NCBI GenBank assembly: GCA_965116395.1
Contig: OZ220684.1
Location: 62,001 to 126,000, forward strand
Length of the DNA stretch: 64,000 nt
Direction: 5' to 3'
Source of the DNA: Bin5 sp965116395
Lineage (GTDB): Bacteria; Chloroflexota; Anaerolineae; Caldilineales; Caldilineaceae
Shown: piece after piece, positions 8,899 to 16,993 of the stretch
Layout: each line of letters begins with the position of its first letter
How positions within the stretch are numbered: position 1 is the stretch's first letter
Notes under the pieces: generated by a model
Told to the model about the DNA's origin: nothing
The model's input: only the letters and a program-made list of their open reading frames with translations
The model's database searches: none
Translations under genes and position numbers: made by a program

Positions 8899-9252
8899 CT
8901 GAACAGCAACCAACTGGCACGGAAGATCGTTGAGATCATTGAGGAGAAGCAGGCGGCCGACATCGTTTTATTGGATGTGAGTGAACAGACCAGCATAGCT
9001 TCCTATTTTGTGCTGGGCAGTGTGAACAACGAGCGGCAGGCCAATGCGATCCGAGATGACTTGTGGGAGCAGCTGCAGATCGAAGAGAAGATGCGACCGT
9101 TGAATGTCCATGACCTGCGGCAGGAGGGTGGGGGGTGGCTCCTGGCCGACTACGGCGATGTCATTTTGCACCTATTTACCGAGGAGACACGGGTACATTA
9201 CGACCTGGAAGGGCTGTGGAACGATGCCCATGTCGTGTTGAAGATACTTTGA
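8899..9252 (+). CDS. rsfS: Ribosome silencing factor RsfS (DUF143/Iojap), CTG start
   Basis: Binds ribosomal protein uL14 on the 50S subunit and blocks subunit joining when nutrients are scarce. The 117-residue product carries the family pattern: KIVEIIEEKQAADIVLLDV, then SEQTSIASYFVLGS, RPLNVHD, GWLLADYGDVILHLF and a C-terminal YDLEGLWNDA stretch. The frame is open from 8863, but between there and TTG at 8971 no ATG, GTG or TTG occurs, and starting at 8971 would remove the first 24 residues of the conserved domain. CTG at 8899 lies six bases after a perfect AGGAGG (8887-8892) and gives an N-terminus of normal length, so CTG is the likely start, which is rare. The product identity is secure; the start is an inference. 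Confidence 0.92.
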   Translation: MNSNQLARKIVEIIEEKQAADIVLLDVSEQTSIASYFVLGSVNNERQANAIRDDLWEQLQIEEKMRPLNVHDLRQEGGGWLLADYGDVILHLFTEETRVHYDLEGLWNDAHVVLKIL

Positions 9253-9311
9253 CCCCCGCGGAGTCGAAGCCGCAAGGTTAGAGGCAACCTAATATTGGAT
9301 AGGGGCCACTG

Positions 9312-10328
9312 TCATCCGGCGACGTTCGACCTGTACAAGGCAACGGCCGACGAGGTGTCCATGTGTTCGGTGGCGTCGAACAGATCGGTCGTTTCGCCGG
9401 CGCCGTCATTGACATCAGGGTTCTCTTTGGCTTTGTAGGCGTTTTTCGGTGTAATACCGGCGGCCTGCATTGCATTGACTATTCTGGGCGGCGTTGCAGA
9501 GATATCTGACCCCAGGAGACTGCCGAAGAAGTTGTCGATTTCGAACATGGCCTCGAAGGGACCGGCCGAGAGATGGACGCCGTTGTTTGCAATGGTCACT
9601 TCTTCGAAACCGTAGCGGGCCGGGTCGGCGTGAAGTTCGCCGCGAATTGAGCCGGCAACTGCTCGTTCGGGGAAGGTATCGCCGATCATCTGGTCACGCA
9701 GGACGGCCCAACCGGTGTCCGAGTGCACGAGCATCAGTGCGATTCGATGGGTGGGTTCGGTAAAGTGGGCCAACTGGGCGGGATGGAAACCGTTGACGAG
9801 AATGAATTTTTCGTTGGCTGTCTCGTAGGCCTGGACGTAGAAGCCGGAACGAATCTTCTCGGCCTTTTTTGTAAACCAAAGCGTGTCGAGGCCGGCCGGC
9901 GTGAAGGATTGATGGGCGGCAAGGAACTCGTGTCCGCCAAATAGGGGATAGTCGGCCGGGGCGACGTCGAGAGCGTCATAGATGCTGCTGCGGTCAGCCG
10001 CGTTCAGGCCGGAAGATGCGGTCTTGGACAGGACATTGATGGCGCCGTAGTGCTGGTCCATGCTTTGCTTGCGTTCAAGGGTCTGGCCGCCGACCAGGAC
10101 GAGCCCGTTTACAGAGGCACCAAATTCTGCCAGTTTTCCCCAAATCAGGTCGATCGAATTGCCCTGACAAGCACGGTCTTCGACGCCCAGAATCTCCGGT
10201 TTGATGAACATGAGTAGTTCGTTCTGCCGCTCTGTCTGCCCGATGGCAGGCGGCTGAACAACGGCGATTTCCTCTGCACGCTGCATTGCTTGTAGCAGCG
10301 ACTCTTTCAGTTGTTGCTGACTCTGCAC
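9312..10328 (-). CDS. Divergent nucleoside-diphosphate-kinase-like protein
   Basis: A 338-residue protein with an expanded NDPK-like plan, by my reading. Near the N-terminus is QNELLMFIKPEI, which matches the beta-strand plus Lys-Pro of NDPKs (LxxIKPD). Near residue 245-300 is MIGDTFPERAVAGSIRGEL, matching the GATNP..A.PGTIRGD block, followed by NNGVHLSAGPFEAMFEI, matching the N-x-x-H-x-S...EA..EI block that carries the phospho-acceptor His (codon 9573-9575). True NDPKs have about 140 residues, so a large insertion lies between the two parts. Start set at GTG 10326-10328, preceded by AAGGGG; an ATG at 10406 lies upstream of a TATATT element at 10349-10354 that may be the -10. Kinase activity is not established. 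Convergent with rsfS. Confidence 0.62.
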   Translation of the reverse strand: MQSQQQLKESLLQAMQRAEEIAVVQPPAIGQTERQNELLMFIKPEILGVEDRACQGNSIDLIWGKLAEFGASVNGLVLVGGQTLERKQSMDQHYGAINVLSKTASSGLNAADRSSIYDALDVAPADYPLFGGHEFLAAHQSFTPAGLDTLWFTKKAEKIRSGFYVQAYETANEKFILVNGFHPAQLAHFTEPTHRIALMLVHSDTGWAVLRDQMIGDTFPERAVAGSIRGELHADPARYGFEEVTIANNGVHLSAGPFEAMFEIDNFFGSLLGSDISATPPRIVNAMQAAGITPKNAYKAKENPDVNDGAGETTDLFDATEHMDTSSAVALYRSNVAG

Positions 10329-10527
10329 AAAACGCCCCTTTCTGCGCCAATATAATCGAGGAAAATGATAGCTAAGCGTTTGCTTCGTCCAGATGAGGAC
10401 GAGCATGTTCCGTACCCTTCCGCCCAGCCTTTTCAGCAGGTTACCGCAGAGCTTCCTTTTTTACAAAAAAATCTTGTGATGAGGGTGCGTTGGAATCCGG
10501 TCGGATTTTGGCGTACTTGGAGTACTG

Positions 10528-11337
10528 CTAAGGGGATTTCCTGACAGCGCTTAGAAGGGCGGCATCTTCGGGCGATACGGAGATGTCGGTCGGGACGGCG
10601 AAGGTGTTTTTGTCGGCGAAGCGGGTGATGGCGTATTCGCCATCGGGGTCCAGGGCCACAAGGGGGGCCATTGCCAGGGCATTGTCGTCTTCATCGCCGA
10701 TGCGGGCTGATACGACCCAGCCCAGCAGCAGGTCGGGATTGAGCGAGACCAGGTAACGCGCGAGGTGCAGCGCCTCCTCTTCATGACCACAGTGCCAGGT
10801 GGCTTCGAGCAGGTTGCTCTGGAAGTCGAGCCGGCCTGGTTCTTCTTCGGTCAACTCGGCGTAGATGCGAATCGCCCTTTCCCAGCGGCCACCCATTCGG
10901 TAAAGGGTTGCGAGCGCCGGACGCGTCAGCATCAGAGGTCGCTTCTGGCGCAGGAGCGTGCGGGACAGTCCCTGGCGGATTGGGCGGTTATAGGGCGCGT
11001 TTTCGAGGGCGAGCGTCCAGTATCGTTGGGCCATGGCCAGCTCGCCATCGGATTCTGAACATCTGGCCAGCACGGCCCAGGCAAGTTCGCTGCCGGGATC
11101 GGCGTGCAGCAGGCGGAGGGCCCAGTCGCGGCCTTCATGCCAGCGGCGCAACAGCCAGATGGCCTGGAGAAGGCGAAAGTAGGAGGGCAGGTGGCGGGGC
11201 AGGCACTTGAGGACGATTCGAATCAGCGGAAGGGCTTCTTCGGCGCGGCTGGCGGCCAGGTGGCTGTCGATGAGGTCGTTCCAGTGGGAGAGTTGCGTTC
11301 GTATGGCAGGAGGTTGACCAAAGCGGGGTTGCGTCAT
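10528..11337 (-). CDS. TPR-like helical repeat protein
   Basis: 269 residues, cytoplasmic, made of alpha-helical hairpins in tetratricopeptide style: AEEALPLIRIVLKCLPRHLPS, ELAWAVLARCSESDGELAMAQ with RYWTLALENAP, and GRWERAIRIYAELTEEEPG followed by a repeat ending LARYLVSLNPDL. The last 60 residues are acidic and less regular. No enzyme motif. Start ATG 11335-11337 overlaps the epimerase stop by 4 bp (ATGA), so it is translationally coupled to mce. Probably a scaffold; partners unknown. Confidence 0.8.
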   Translation of the reverse strand: MTQPRFGQPPAIRTQLSHWNDLIDSHLAASRAEEALPLIRIVLKCLPRHLPSYFRLLQAIWLLRRWHEGRDWALRLLHADPGSELAWAVLARCSESDGELAMAQRYWTLALENAPYNRPIRQGLSRTLLRQKRPLMLTRPALATLYRMGGRWERAIRIYAELTEEEPGRLDFQSNLLEATWHCGHEEEALHLARYLVSLNPDLLLGWVVSARIGDEDDNALAMAPLVALDPDGEYAITRFADKNTFAVPTDISVSPEDAALLSAVRKSP

Positions 11338-11777
11338 TCGGACCGATGGGCCTCGTCTTTCTGCAGTAGCTCGATCATGACGCCGTGTGCGGCCTGGGGA
11401 TGAACGAAGGCTACGAGACCGTGGATGCCCCGTCGAGGGGTCTCGTCGATAAGGCGGACGCCGCGGGCGCGCAGGTCTTGCAGGGCTTGTGAGATGTCGG
11501 TGACGGCAAGGCAGACGTGGTGCGTTCCTTCGCCTCGCCGCGCGAGGAAACGGGCGGTACCGCTTTGGTCATCGGTGGGGGACAGGAGCTCAAGAGTGCC
11601 GGGGCCGGCGTCGAGGAAGGCGATTTCGACGCCGTGGGCAGGGGCATCGAGCCGCTCCAGAAGGCGGAAGCCGAGGATGCCGCAGTAGGTTGCGAGGGCA
11701 TCGTCGAGGCTTTGGACGACGATGCCGACGTGGTCGATGTGGGCGTTGGATAGTTGGACGGGGTCTGGGATATTCAC
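11334..11777 (-). CDS. mce: Methylmalonyl-CoA epimerase
   Basis: Interconverts (2S)- and (2R)-methylmalonyl-CoA, linking propionyl-CoA carboxylation to the B12-dependent mutase. 147 residues, the usual length, of the vicinal-oxygen-chelate fold. Metal ligands can be seen at IDHVGIVV (His near residue 16), THHVCLAV (His in the second half) and MIELLQK (Glu near the C-terminus), with the family phrase LELLSPTDDQS. Start is GTG 11775-11777. Its natural partner, the mutase large subunit, lies 2.3 kb upstream in the same directon, separated by a thioesterase and by the AAA/DUF4276 pair. Confidence 0.93.
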   Translation of the reverse strand: MNIPDPVQLSNAHIDHVGIVVQSLDDALATYCGILGFRLLERLDAPAHGVEIAFLDAGPGTLELLSPTDDQSGTARFLARRGEGTHHVCLAVTDISQALQDLRARGVRLIDETPRRGIHGLVAFVHPQAAHGVMIELLQKDEAHRSE

Positions 11778-11786
11778 TTTCTCTCG

Positions 11787-12527
11787 CTATCTGGAGTCCG
11801 TTGCAGACAGGTTAGAGCTTGCGTTCAGGACTGCTTCCAATCGACCTAACCAGGTTCGAAAGTGCGGACACTCTCCGCGGATGGCATCAAGACCGATTTC
11901 CAACGCGGCCAGTGTCCCCAACAGCGGCTTGCTATAGCCCGGCACAAGGTTTTCGACGCGCTTAGAAGGGGCGGTTTGGGGGGAGTCGTCGATCTCTTCC
12001 GGGCTTCCAAATGCATCCCTGACGGCCTGAAACTGGCCGGCCAACGCGGGAGTGCCGATTCCTCGGCCAAAGGCGCGGCAGTCGCTGAAGAGCATTGCCT
12101 CATACTCGTGCATCATCACGTACGGAACAAACCTTTCGCGGTCGAAGCTGTCACCCATATGCTGAGTGACATCTTCCAGCAGAGCATTCTCGACAGTAGA
12201 TGCTTTGGCTGCGTAGCCGGAAGCAGCGGCCGCATGGCGTCCAGGCCATGCGCTGGCACCGCTTTGCGGGAGTCCAAAAAAGTCAACCATCGTGCTGACC
12301 AGGCAACCGGCGTCTTGCCTCAGATGATTGAGTATGCCTTTTCTAACCGCTGGCCAAGGCTTGATTCCGCCACGCCTGTCGCGCTGACGAGCGTTACCTA
12401 CTATGCGAGCACTTACCAGTGTGAATCCTTTGGAATAGAGGTATGGCGCGAGAAGCTCATTTACAAAACTCTCCTCTGTTTGGCCCTCTACGTGGATGAG
12501 CAGCCTGGTCAAAGTTCGTGTCTCCAC
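11787..12527 (-). CDS. DUF4276 family protein, partner of AAA ATPase (probable defence effector)
   Basis: 246 residues beginning with the family signature RLLIHVEGQTEESFVNELLA, whose Glu residues resemble those of Toprim-like nucleases, followed by GGIKPWPAVRKGI and VDFFGLP. DUF4276 genes usually sit beside an OLD/AAA_21-type ATPase, as here, and the pair is widely suspected of phage defence; the biochemical activity is not settled. The likely start GTG (12525-12527) touches the TAG stop of the ATPase, so translation is coupled; a TTG start six codons further in is an alternative. Stop is 9 bp before mce. Two-gene cassette character suggests horizontal arrival, but the present genes are tightly packed into the metabolic operon. 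Confidence 0.85.
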   Translation of the reverse strand: METRTLTRLLIHVEGQTEESFVNELLAPYLYSKGFTLVSARIVGNARQRDRRGGIKPWPAVRKGILNHLRQDAGCLVSTMVDFFGLPQSGASAWPGRHAAAASGYAAKASTVENALLEDVTQHMGDSFDRERFVPYVMMHEYEAMLFSDCRAFGRGIGTPALAGQFQAVRDAFGSPEEIDDSPQTAPSKRVENLVPGYSKPLLGTLAALEIGLDAIRGECPHFRTWLGRLEAVLNASSNLSATDSR

Positions 12528-13628
12528 CTACTCATGCGCGGGGCGGCCACCAAATTCGTTTTTCTCCCAGAGTTGGCCCAGGCTGTAGTCATGGAGCCAG
12601 TTCTTCAGGCTGCCTGCATCGAGTCGACTGAACTGCGTTTGACCTTCTACGCGGTCTGCCACTAGCACGTCTTCTGGTTCGAAATGGTCGAGAAGTAGTG
12701 ACGATTGTGTTGCGAGAATAACTTGCGTCTTGGTGGATGCCTGTTTAGCGAGTGAAGCAAACAGCGTAATGGCATAGGGATGCAGCCCCAACTCTGGTTC
12801 GTCTATGATTACGATGGGAGGTCGTAGAGAATCCGGTTGGAGAAGTAGGGTGGCCAAGGCGATAAACCGCAAAGTGCCGTCGGAGAACGAAGCAGCGTCA
12901 AAATAAGCGTCCGTTCCTTTAAGTTTCCACTCCATGCGGATTGTGTCTTTGTTCAGAGCCAGCGGTTGGAGGAGAAAGTCATCGAAAAATGGAGCGACGA
13001 GTCTGACGGTGCGACGGATCAGGTTGTATTCATTTTCGTGCTTCAGGCTTAAGAAATACAGAAATGCAGCCAAATTGGAAGCGTCGGGGCGGAGATAACG
13101 GTTGTCATTGACGCTCGTGGTTTTCCGCATTCGGGAGGTGGAGCCTGCGTCATGAAAGTGGTACAGACGCCAACTGTTCAAGAGACGTTGAACATTGTCA
13201 GCGTATCGGGGGATGTCGGTCAGGCTTATTCCGGCTTCGCCTCCTCGGCTCTTTAGTGGCTGCTCGTAAGGCCTTCCATAGCAAGGCCTGTCGTGATAGT
13301 AAGCGGTTTCCTTGTAAGGCTGAAGCGCGTCATCATCGGTTGCCAGCAACTGTAAGCGATACTGAAACCTTGCTTCTGCCAGGGAAACGTGTAAGGTCAT
13401 CCCTTTGGTTGCCTGGGAACCATAATGCAGGATCCTGTCGGCCCCACCGGCGCGCTTAACGTACTCCTGGAGTCTTCCGAATCGGATTTCATGCAGAAAC
13501 GAAAACACGCCCAGGAAATTAGACTTGCCTGACCCGTTTGGACCAATCAAGACGTTCATCGGACCAAGTTGCAATTCGCTAATTGACCCTATGCTTTTGA
13601 AACCCTCCACAGTTATGCTGTCAAGCAC
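12528..13628 (-). CDS. AAA_21/OLD-like ABC-class ATPase, probable defence module sensor
   Basis: 366 residues of an SMC/OLD-type ATPase. It starts with the family phrase ITVEGFKSIGSI, Walker A GPNGSGKS at about 32-39, a central region with SFSDGTLRFIALATLLLQ as the signature helix, Walker B IVIIDEPELGLHP, and the H-loop-like phrase ILATQSSLLLDHFEPEDV. No nuclease domain is fused; the DUF4276 partner directly downstream supplies the likely effector. Start GTG 13626-13628 has AGGAG six bases upstream. Only 3 bp separate it from the thioesterase stop. Predicted role: nucleotide-driven sensing or clamp function in anti-phage defence, by analogy with related ATPase pairs; not proven. Confidence 0.88.
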   Translation of the reverse strand: MLDSITVEGFKSIGSISELQLGPMNVLIGPNGSGKSNFLGVFSFLHEIRFGRLQEYVKRAGGADRILHYGSQATKGMTLHVSLAEARFQYRLQLLATDDDALQPYKETAYYHDRPCYGRPYEQPLKSRGGEAGISLTDIPRYADNVQRLLNSWRLYHFHDAGSTSRMRKTTSVNDNRYLRPDASNLAAFLYFLSLKHENEYNLIRRTVRLVAPFFDDFLLQPLALNKDTIRMEWKLKGTDAYFDAASFSDGTLRFIALATLLLQPDSLRPPIVIIDEPELGLHPYAITLFASLAKQASTKTQVILATQSSLLLDHFEPEDVLVADRVEGQTQFSRLDAGSLKNWLHDYSLGQLWEKNEFGGRPAHE

Positions 13629-13631
13629 AAT

Positions 13632-14120
13632 TCACTCCTCCTCCGCGTACAGTCGCCAACCCGGCAGTTCCGCTTCCGGACCGGAAATGGCGCTGAGGGG
13701 CAGCTTCAGGAACTTGCCTGCGGCGCGCACGGCGACTGTGCCGTCGGGGAGATAGATTTCGCCGCTGCCGGTGAACATACGCCGGTTTTGGGTCAGGACA
13801 CGACCGCGGGCGCTGATTTCCGATTCGAGCGGAACGGGCTGCAAGAACCGTGTATTCAACTCGGCGGTGATGCCCCATCTTTCTACGTCGACGCCTGATC
13901 CGTAGTTGATGGCGCGGGCGATGGTTTCGTCGAGGACGCCGGTGAGGACGCCACCGTGCATGCGCCCCGGGTAGCCCTGGTGGCAGTGCTTCCCAGCGAA
14001 GCGGGCCAGGATTTCAGCGTCTCCTTGGGCGGTTACAGTCTCATAGAATCGCACTTTCACGCCGGCAATGTTCTTCAGGCCGCAGACAAAACAGTAGGAG
14101 CTATTGGGTTGCTTCTGCAT
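13632..14120 (-). CDS. PaaI/YbgC-type hotdog thioesterase
   Basis: 162-residue acyl-CoA thioesterase-like protein. The N-terminal SSYCFVCGLKNIAGVKVRFY is typical of hotdog thioesterases with a CxxCG-N motif, and RMHGGVLTGVLDETIARA holds the HGG..aDE pattern that forms the active site at the subunit interface (Asp near residue 88). Hydrolyses small acyl-CoAs in the cytoplasm by family knowledge. The ATG overlaps the mutase stop by one base (TAATG), so it is coupled to the mutase gene and probably acts on CoA esters around the methylmalonyl pathway; substrate inferred from context only. Confidence 0.88.
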   Translation of the reverse strand: MQKQPNSSYCFVCGLKNIAGVKVRFYETVTAQGDAEILARFAGKHCHQGYPGRMHGGVLTGVLDETIARAINYGSGVDVERWGITAELNTRFLQPVPLESEISARGRVLTQNRRMFTGSGEIYLPDGTVAVRAAGKFLKLPLSAISGPEAELPGWRLYAEEE

Positions 14121-15856
14121 TATACCCAGCTTGTCGGTTGATATTCGCCGAAGACTGCCCTGAGCGTGTCGCAGATTTCGCCTACGGTGGCATCGTTTTC
14201 GACGGCCTCCACGAAGAGGGGCATCAGCGGCTCGTCGGCGGCGCGGGCGGCCTGCTCTATGCGCTGCAGTACTGCGGAGACGTTAGCCTGATCGCGAGTA
14301 GCGCGCAGAGAGGCCAGCGCGGCGATCTGCTCTTTTTGCACGGCCTCGTCGACGTTCAGGGTTTCTTCGGGGATGGCAGCTCCACCCCGGTAGCTGTTGA
14401 CGCCGACAACTGTTTGTGCGCCGCTTTCGACAGCACGCATTGTGACGTAGGCCGACTCCTGTATTTCCCGCTGGATGAAACCATCGGCAACAGCCTGCAT
14501 TGCGCCGCCTAGCTCGTCGATGCGTTCGAGGTAGTCACAGGCCTGGCGTTCGATTTCGTCGGTCAGCCATTCAATATAGTAGCTGCCGCCAAGCGGGTCG
14601 ACGACGTCGGCGACGCCGCTTTCGCCGGCCAGGATCTGCTGGGTGCGCAAGGCGATTTCGACGGCCTTTTCGGTTGGCAGTGCGAGGGCCTCGTCCTTAG
14701 AATTGGTGTGCAAGCTCTGGGTACCGCCGAGTATTGCGGCCAGGGCCTGAACCGTTACGCGGACAATGTTGTTGTCAGGCTGTTGCGTGGTCAAGGTGCT
14801 ACCACCGGTCTGGGTGTGGAAACGCAGACGCCAGCTCTTTGGGTCTGTGGCCCCGAATCGTTGCCGCATCAGCTTTGCCCACAGGCGACGGGCGGCGCGG
14901 AATTTGGCTACCTCCTCAAGGAAGTCGTTATGCGCATTGAAGAAGAAACTTATCTGGGACGAGAAACGGTCGACGTCAAGGCCGACTTTGATCGCCTGTT
15001 GCACGTATTCGACGGCATTTGCCAACGTGAAGGCCACTTCCTGGACGGCGCTGCTACCGGCTTCACGGATATGGTAGCCGCTGACTGAAATGGTATTCCA
15101 TCTGGGCACGTGGACGGCACAGTAGCGGAACAGATCGGTCATGAGACGCATTGAGGGCAGGGGTGGGAAGATGTAGGTGCCGCGGGCGATGTACTCCTTC
15201 AGTATGTCGTTCTGGACTGTGCCTCGCAGCTGCGCCAGCGGTACGCCCTGCTCCTTTGCGACTGCAACAACCATAGCCAGGAGAATGGCTGCGGGCGCAT
15301 TTATTGTCATGCTGACGCTAACTTTGTCGAGAGGGATTCCTTGCAGAAGGGTGCGCATGTCCTGCAGGCTGCTGATGGAGACACCGACCTTACCTACCTC
15401 GCCCAGGGCGAGATCGTGGTCAGCGTCGTAGCCGATCTGGGTGGGGAGATCGAAGGCAACGGAAAGACCGGTCTGCCCCTGGTCGATCAGGTAGTGGTAG
15501 CGCTGGTTGCTTTCTGAAGCCGAGCCGAAGCCGGCGTACTGGCGCATGGTCCAGAGGCGGCCGCGATACATATTGGGCTGGACGCCGCGGGTGAAGGGGA
15601 ACTCGCCGGGGAAGCCCAATTTCTGCAGGTATTCGGAGGCGACTCCGTCGGTTGTTGCCTCCTCGGAGGGGGTGTAGAGGGGCTGGACGGCGATGGAAGG
15701 GCTGCTGGTCGTGAAACGCTCTTTTCGTTCGGGGAACCGCCGCACCACCGGGGCCAGCGTATTCTCCTGCCAGGCCTGTTTCAGATTGGTCAGCTTGTTG
15801 GGGAACGAGGGTTTCTGCAAGCTTTTGGCTTGCGGCTTGCTTTTGGGTTCAGCCAT
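14120..15856 (-). CDS. Methylmalonyl-CoA mutase, large-subunit catalytic domain (no B12-binding domain)
   Basis: Acyl-CoA mutase that rearranges methylmalonyl-CoA to succinyl-CoA with adenosylcobalamin. 578 residues cover the TIM-barrel catalytic part: FPFTRGVQPNMYRGRLWTMR near 85-105, FGSASESNQRYHYLIDQGQ, AFDLPTQIGYD, SVSMTINAPAAILLAM, and RLRFHTQTGGSTLTTQQPDN with the substrate-contacting His. The C-terminal cobalamin-binding domain (DxHxxG) is absent: the protein ends at FGEYQPTSWV, as in the archaeal/Chloroflexota type in which the B12 subunit is a separate small protein. That subunit is not in this window. Related barrels include ethylmalonyl- and isobutyryl-CoA mutases, but the epimerase nearby supports methylmalonyl-CoA. 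Confidence 0.93.
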   Translation of the reverse strand: MAEPKSKPQAKSLQKPSFPNKLTNLKQAWQENTLAPVVRRFPERKERFTTSSPSIAVQPLYTPSEEATTDGVASEYLQKLGFPGEFPFTRGVQPNMYRGRLWTMRQYAGFGSASESNQRYHYLIDQGQTGLSVAFDLPTQIGYDADHDLALGEVGKVGVSISSLQDMRTLLQGIPLDKVSVSMTINAPAAILLAMVVAVAKEQGVPLAQLRGTVQNDILKEYIARGTYIFPPLPSMRLMTDLFRYCAVHVPRWNTISVSGYHIREAGSSAVQEVAFTLANAVEYVQQAIKVGLDVDRFSSQISFFFNAHNDFLEEVAKFRAARRLWAKLMRQRFGATDPKSWRLRFHTQTGGSTLTTQQPDNNIVRVTVQALAAILGGTQSLHTNSKDEALALPTEKAVEIALRTQQILAGESGVADVVDPLGGSYYIEWLTDEIERQACDYLERIDELGGAMQAVADGFIQREIQESAYVTMRAVESGAQTVVGVNSYRGGAAIPEETLNVDEAVQKEQIAALASLRATRDQANVSAVLQRIEQAARAADEPLMPLFVEAVENDATVGEICDTLRAVFGEYQPTSWV

Positions 15857-15896
15857 CTCGATACACCTTCTTGGCGGGCGGCACTGGCGGCGGCGT

Positions 15897-16523
15897 TTAC
15901 ATTTCCAGGCGGCCAGCCAGCGCGTTGCTAAGCGTCATTTCATCGGCATATTCGAGATCGCCGCCGGTGGGCAGGCCGCGTGCCAGACGGGTTACGCGTA
16001 CGCCCAGAGGCTTAATGAGCCTGGCAATGTACATCGCGGTGGCTTCGCCTTCAAGGTTTGGGTTGGTGGCTACCAGGAGTTCCCGCGTCGCACCGGCATC
16101 AACCGGATGGTTGGAATGGCCGCTCTGCAGCCGAGAGAGTAGTTCCCGGAGCTTCAGGTCGTCAGGCCCGATTCCTTCCACTGGCGAGATCGCGCCATGC
16201 AAGACATGATAAAGTCCATGGAAGGTTCCCGTGCGCTCTATAGCCTGGACGTCGAGCGGCTCCTCGACCACACAGATGATCGAACTGTCGCGTTGTTCAC
16301 TGTCGCAAATGGCGCAGGGGTCGCTGTCGGCGATGTTGTGACAGACGCCGCAGAAGAGTGTATGCGCTTTCAGCTCCTGCAGAGCGGCCGCTAAGGAAAG
16401 CGCGATTTCCTCATCGCTTCGGAGGAGGAAATAGGCCAGACGAGAGGCGGACTTTGGCCCGATGCCCGGCAAGCGGCTGAAGGCGTCGATCAGATTTGAT
16501 ACTGGCTGAGCGAGCGGCTGCAT
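15897..16523 (-). CDS. recR: Recombination mediator RecR
   Basis: Works with RecO and RecF to load RecA on gapped DNA. 208 residues, typical length: helix-hairpin-helix region FSRLPGIGPKSASRLAYFLL at 14-33, a four-Cys zinc finger CGVCHNIADSDPCAIC at about 58-73, and a Toprim domain (IICVVEEPLDVQAIE, then LLVATNPNLEGEATAMYI). C-terminal Walker-like RLARGLPTGGDLEYAD. Lies 9 bp after ebfC and in the universally seen dnaX-ebfC-recR order, which secures identity. Confidence 0.97.
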   Translation of the reverse strand: MQPLAQPVSNLIDAFSRLPGIGPKSASRLAYFLLRSDEEIALSLAAALQELKAHTLFCGVCHNIADSDPCAICDSEQRDSSIICVVEEPLDVQAIERTGTFHGLYHVLHGAISPVEGIGPDDLKLRELLSRLQSGHSNHPVDAGATRELLVATNPNLEGEATAMYIARLIKPLGVRVTRLARGLPTGGDLEYADEMTLSNALAGRLEM

Positions 16524-16532
16524 TGGGCGATC

Positions 16533-16943
16533 CTAGAATCCCAGGCCTGGGATATTGAGCCCATCGGTGAATCCGCCCATGCGGTCCTCGGTCAGGGATT
16601 TTACTTTTTCTGAGGCATCGCCGATGGCGGCCATCAGCAGGTCTTCCAGCATTTCCACGTCTTCGGGATCGACGACTTCCGGCTTGATGCGCAGCGCCTG
16701 CACGGCTTGATGTCCGTCCATGTCCACTTCGACCATACCGCCGCCGGCGCTGCCGGTCACGATTTCCTCGGCGAGTTCTTCCTGGGCCTTTTCCATGTCG
16801 CCCTGCATTTTGCGCACGCGTGCAGCCAGATCGCCGCCCATGCCGCCGCCGCCAAGCCCACCGCCGGCAGGTACACCAGCTGCGCCGCCTCCAAACGGAT
16901 TGGCGCCGCTTCTGGTTCTGCGATTTCTTTTCTTTTTTGCCAT
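16533..16943 (-). CDS. Nucleoid-associated protein EbfC/YbaB, with basic N-terminal extension
   Basis: Small DNA-binding protein that forms tweezer-like dimers. Start chosen at ATG 16941-16943 with GGGAGT seven bases upstream (16951-16956); the frame extends five codons further but without a better site. The 136-residue product has a core with the phrase MQGDMEKAQEELAEE, then MVEVDMDGHQAVQALRIKPEVV and DPEDVEMLEDLLMAAIGDA. Before the core there are about 37 extra residues: a KKKRNRRTR basic cluster and a Gly-rich linker, absent from E. coli YbaB (109 residues). This tail may add DNA affinity. Confidence 0.92.
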   Translation of the reverse strand: MAKKKRNRRTRSGANPFGGGAAGVPAGGGLGGGGMGGDLAARVRKMQGDMEKAQEELAEEIVTGSAGGGMVEVDMDGHQAVQALRIKPEVVDPEDVEMLEDLLMAAIGDASEKVKSLTEDRMGGFTDGLNIPGLGF

Positions 16944-16993
16944 AGAATTCACTCCCATTTCGAAATTAGTAGATGTGCAAAGAGGTCTGTTCG

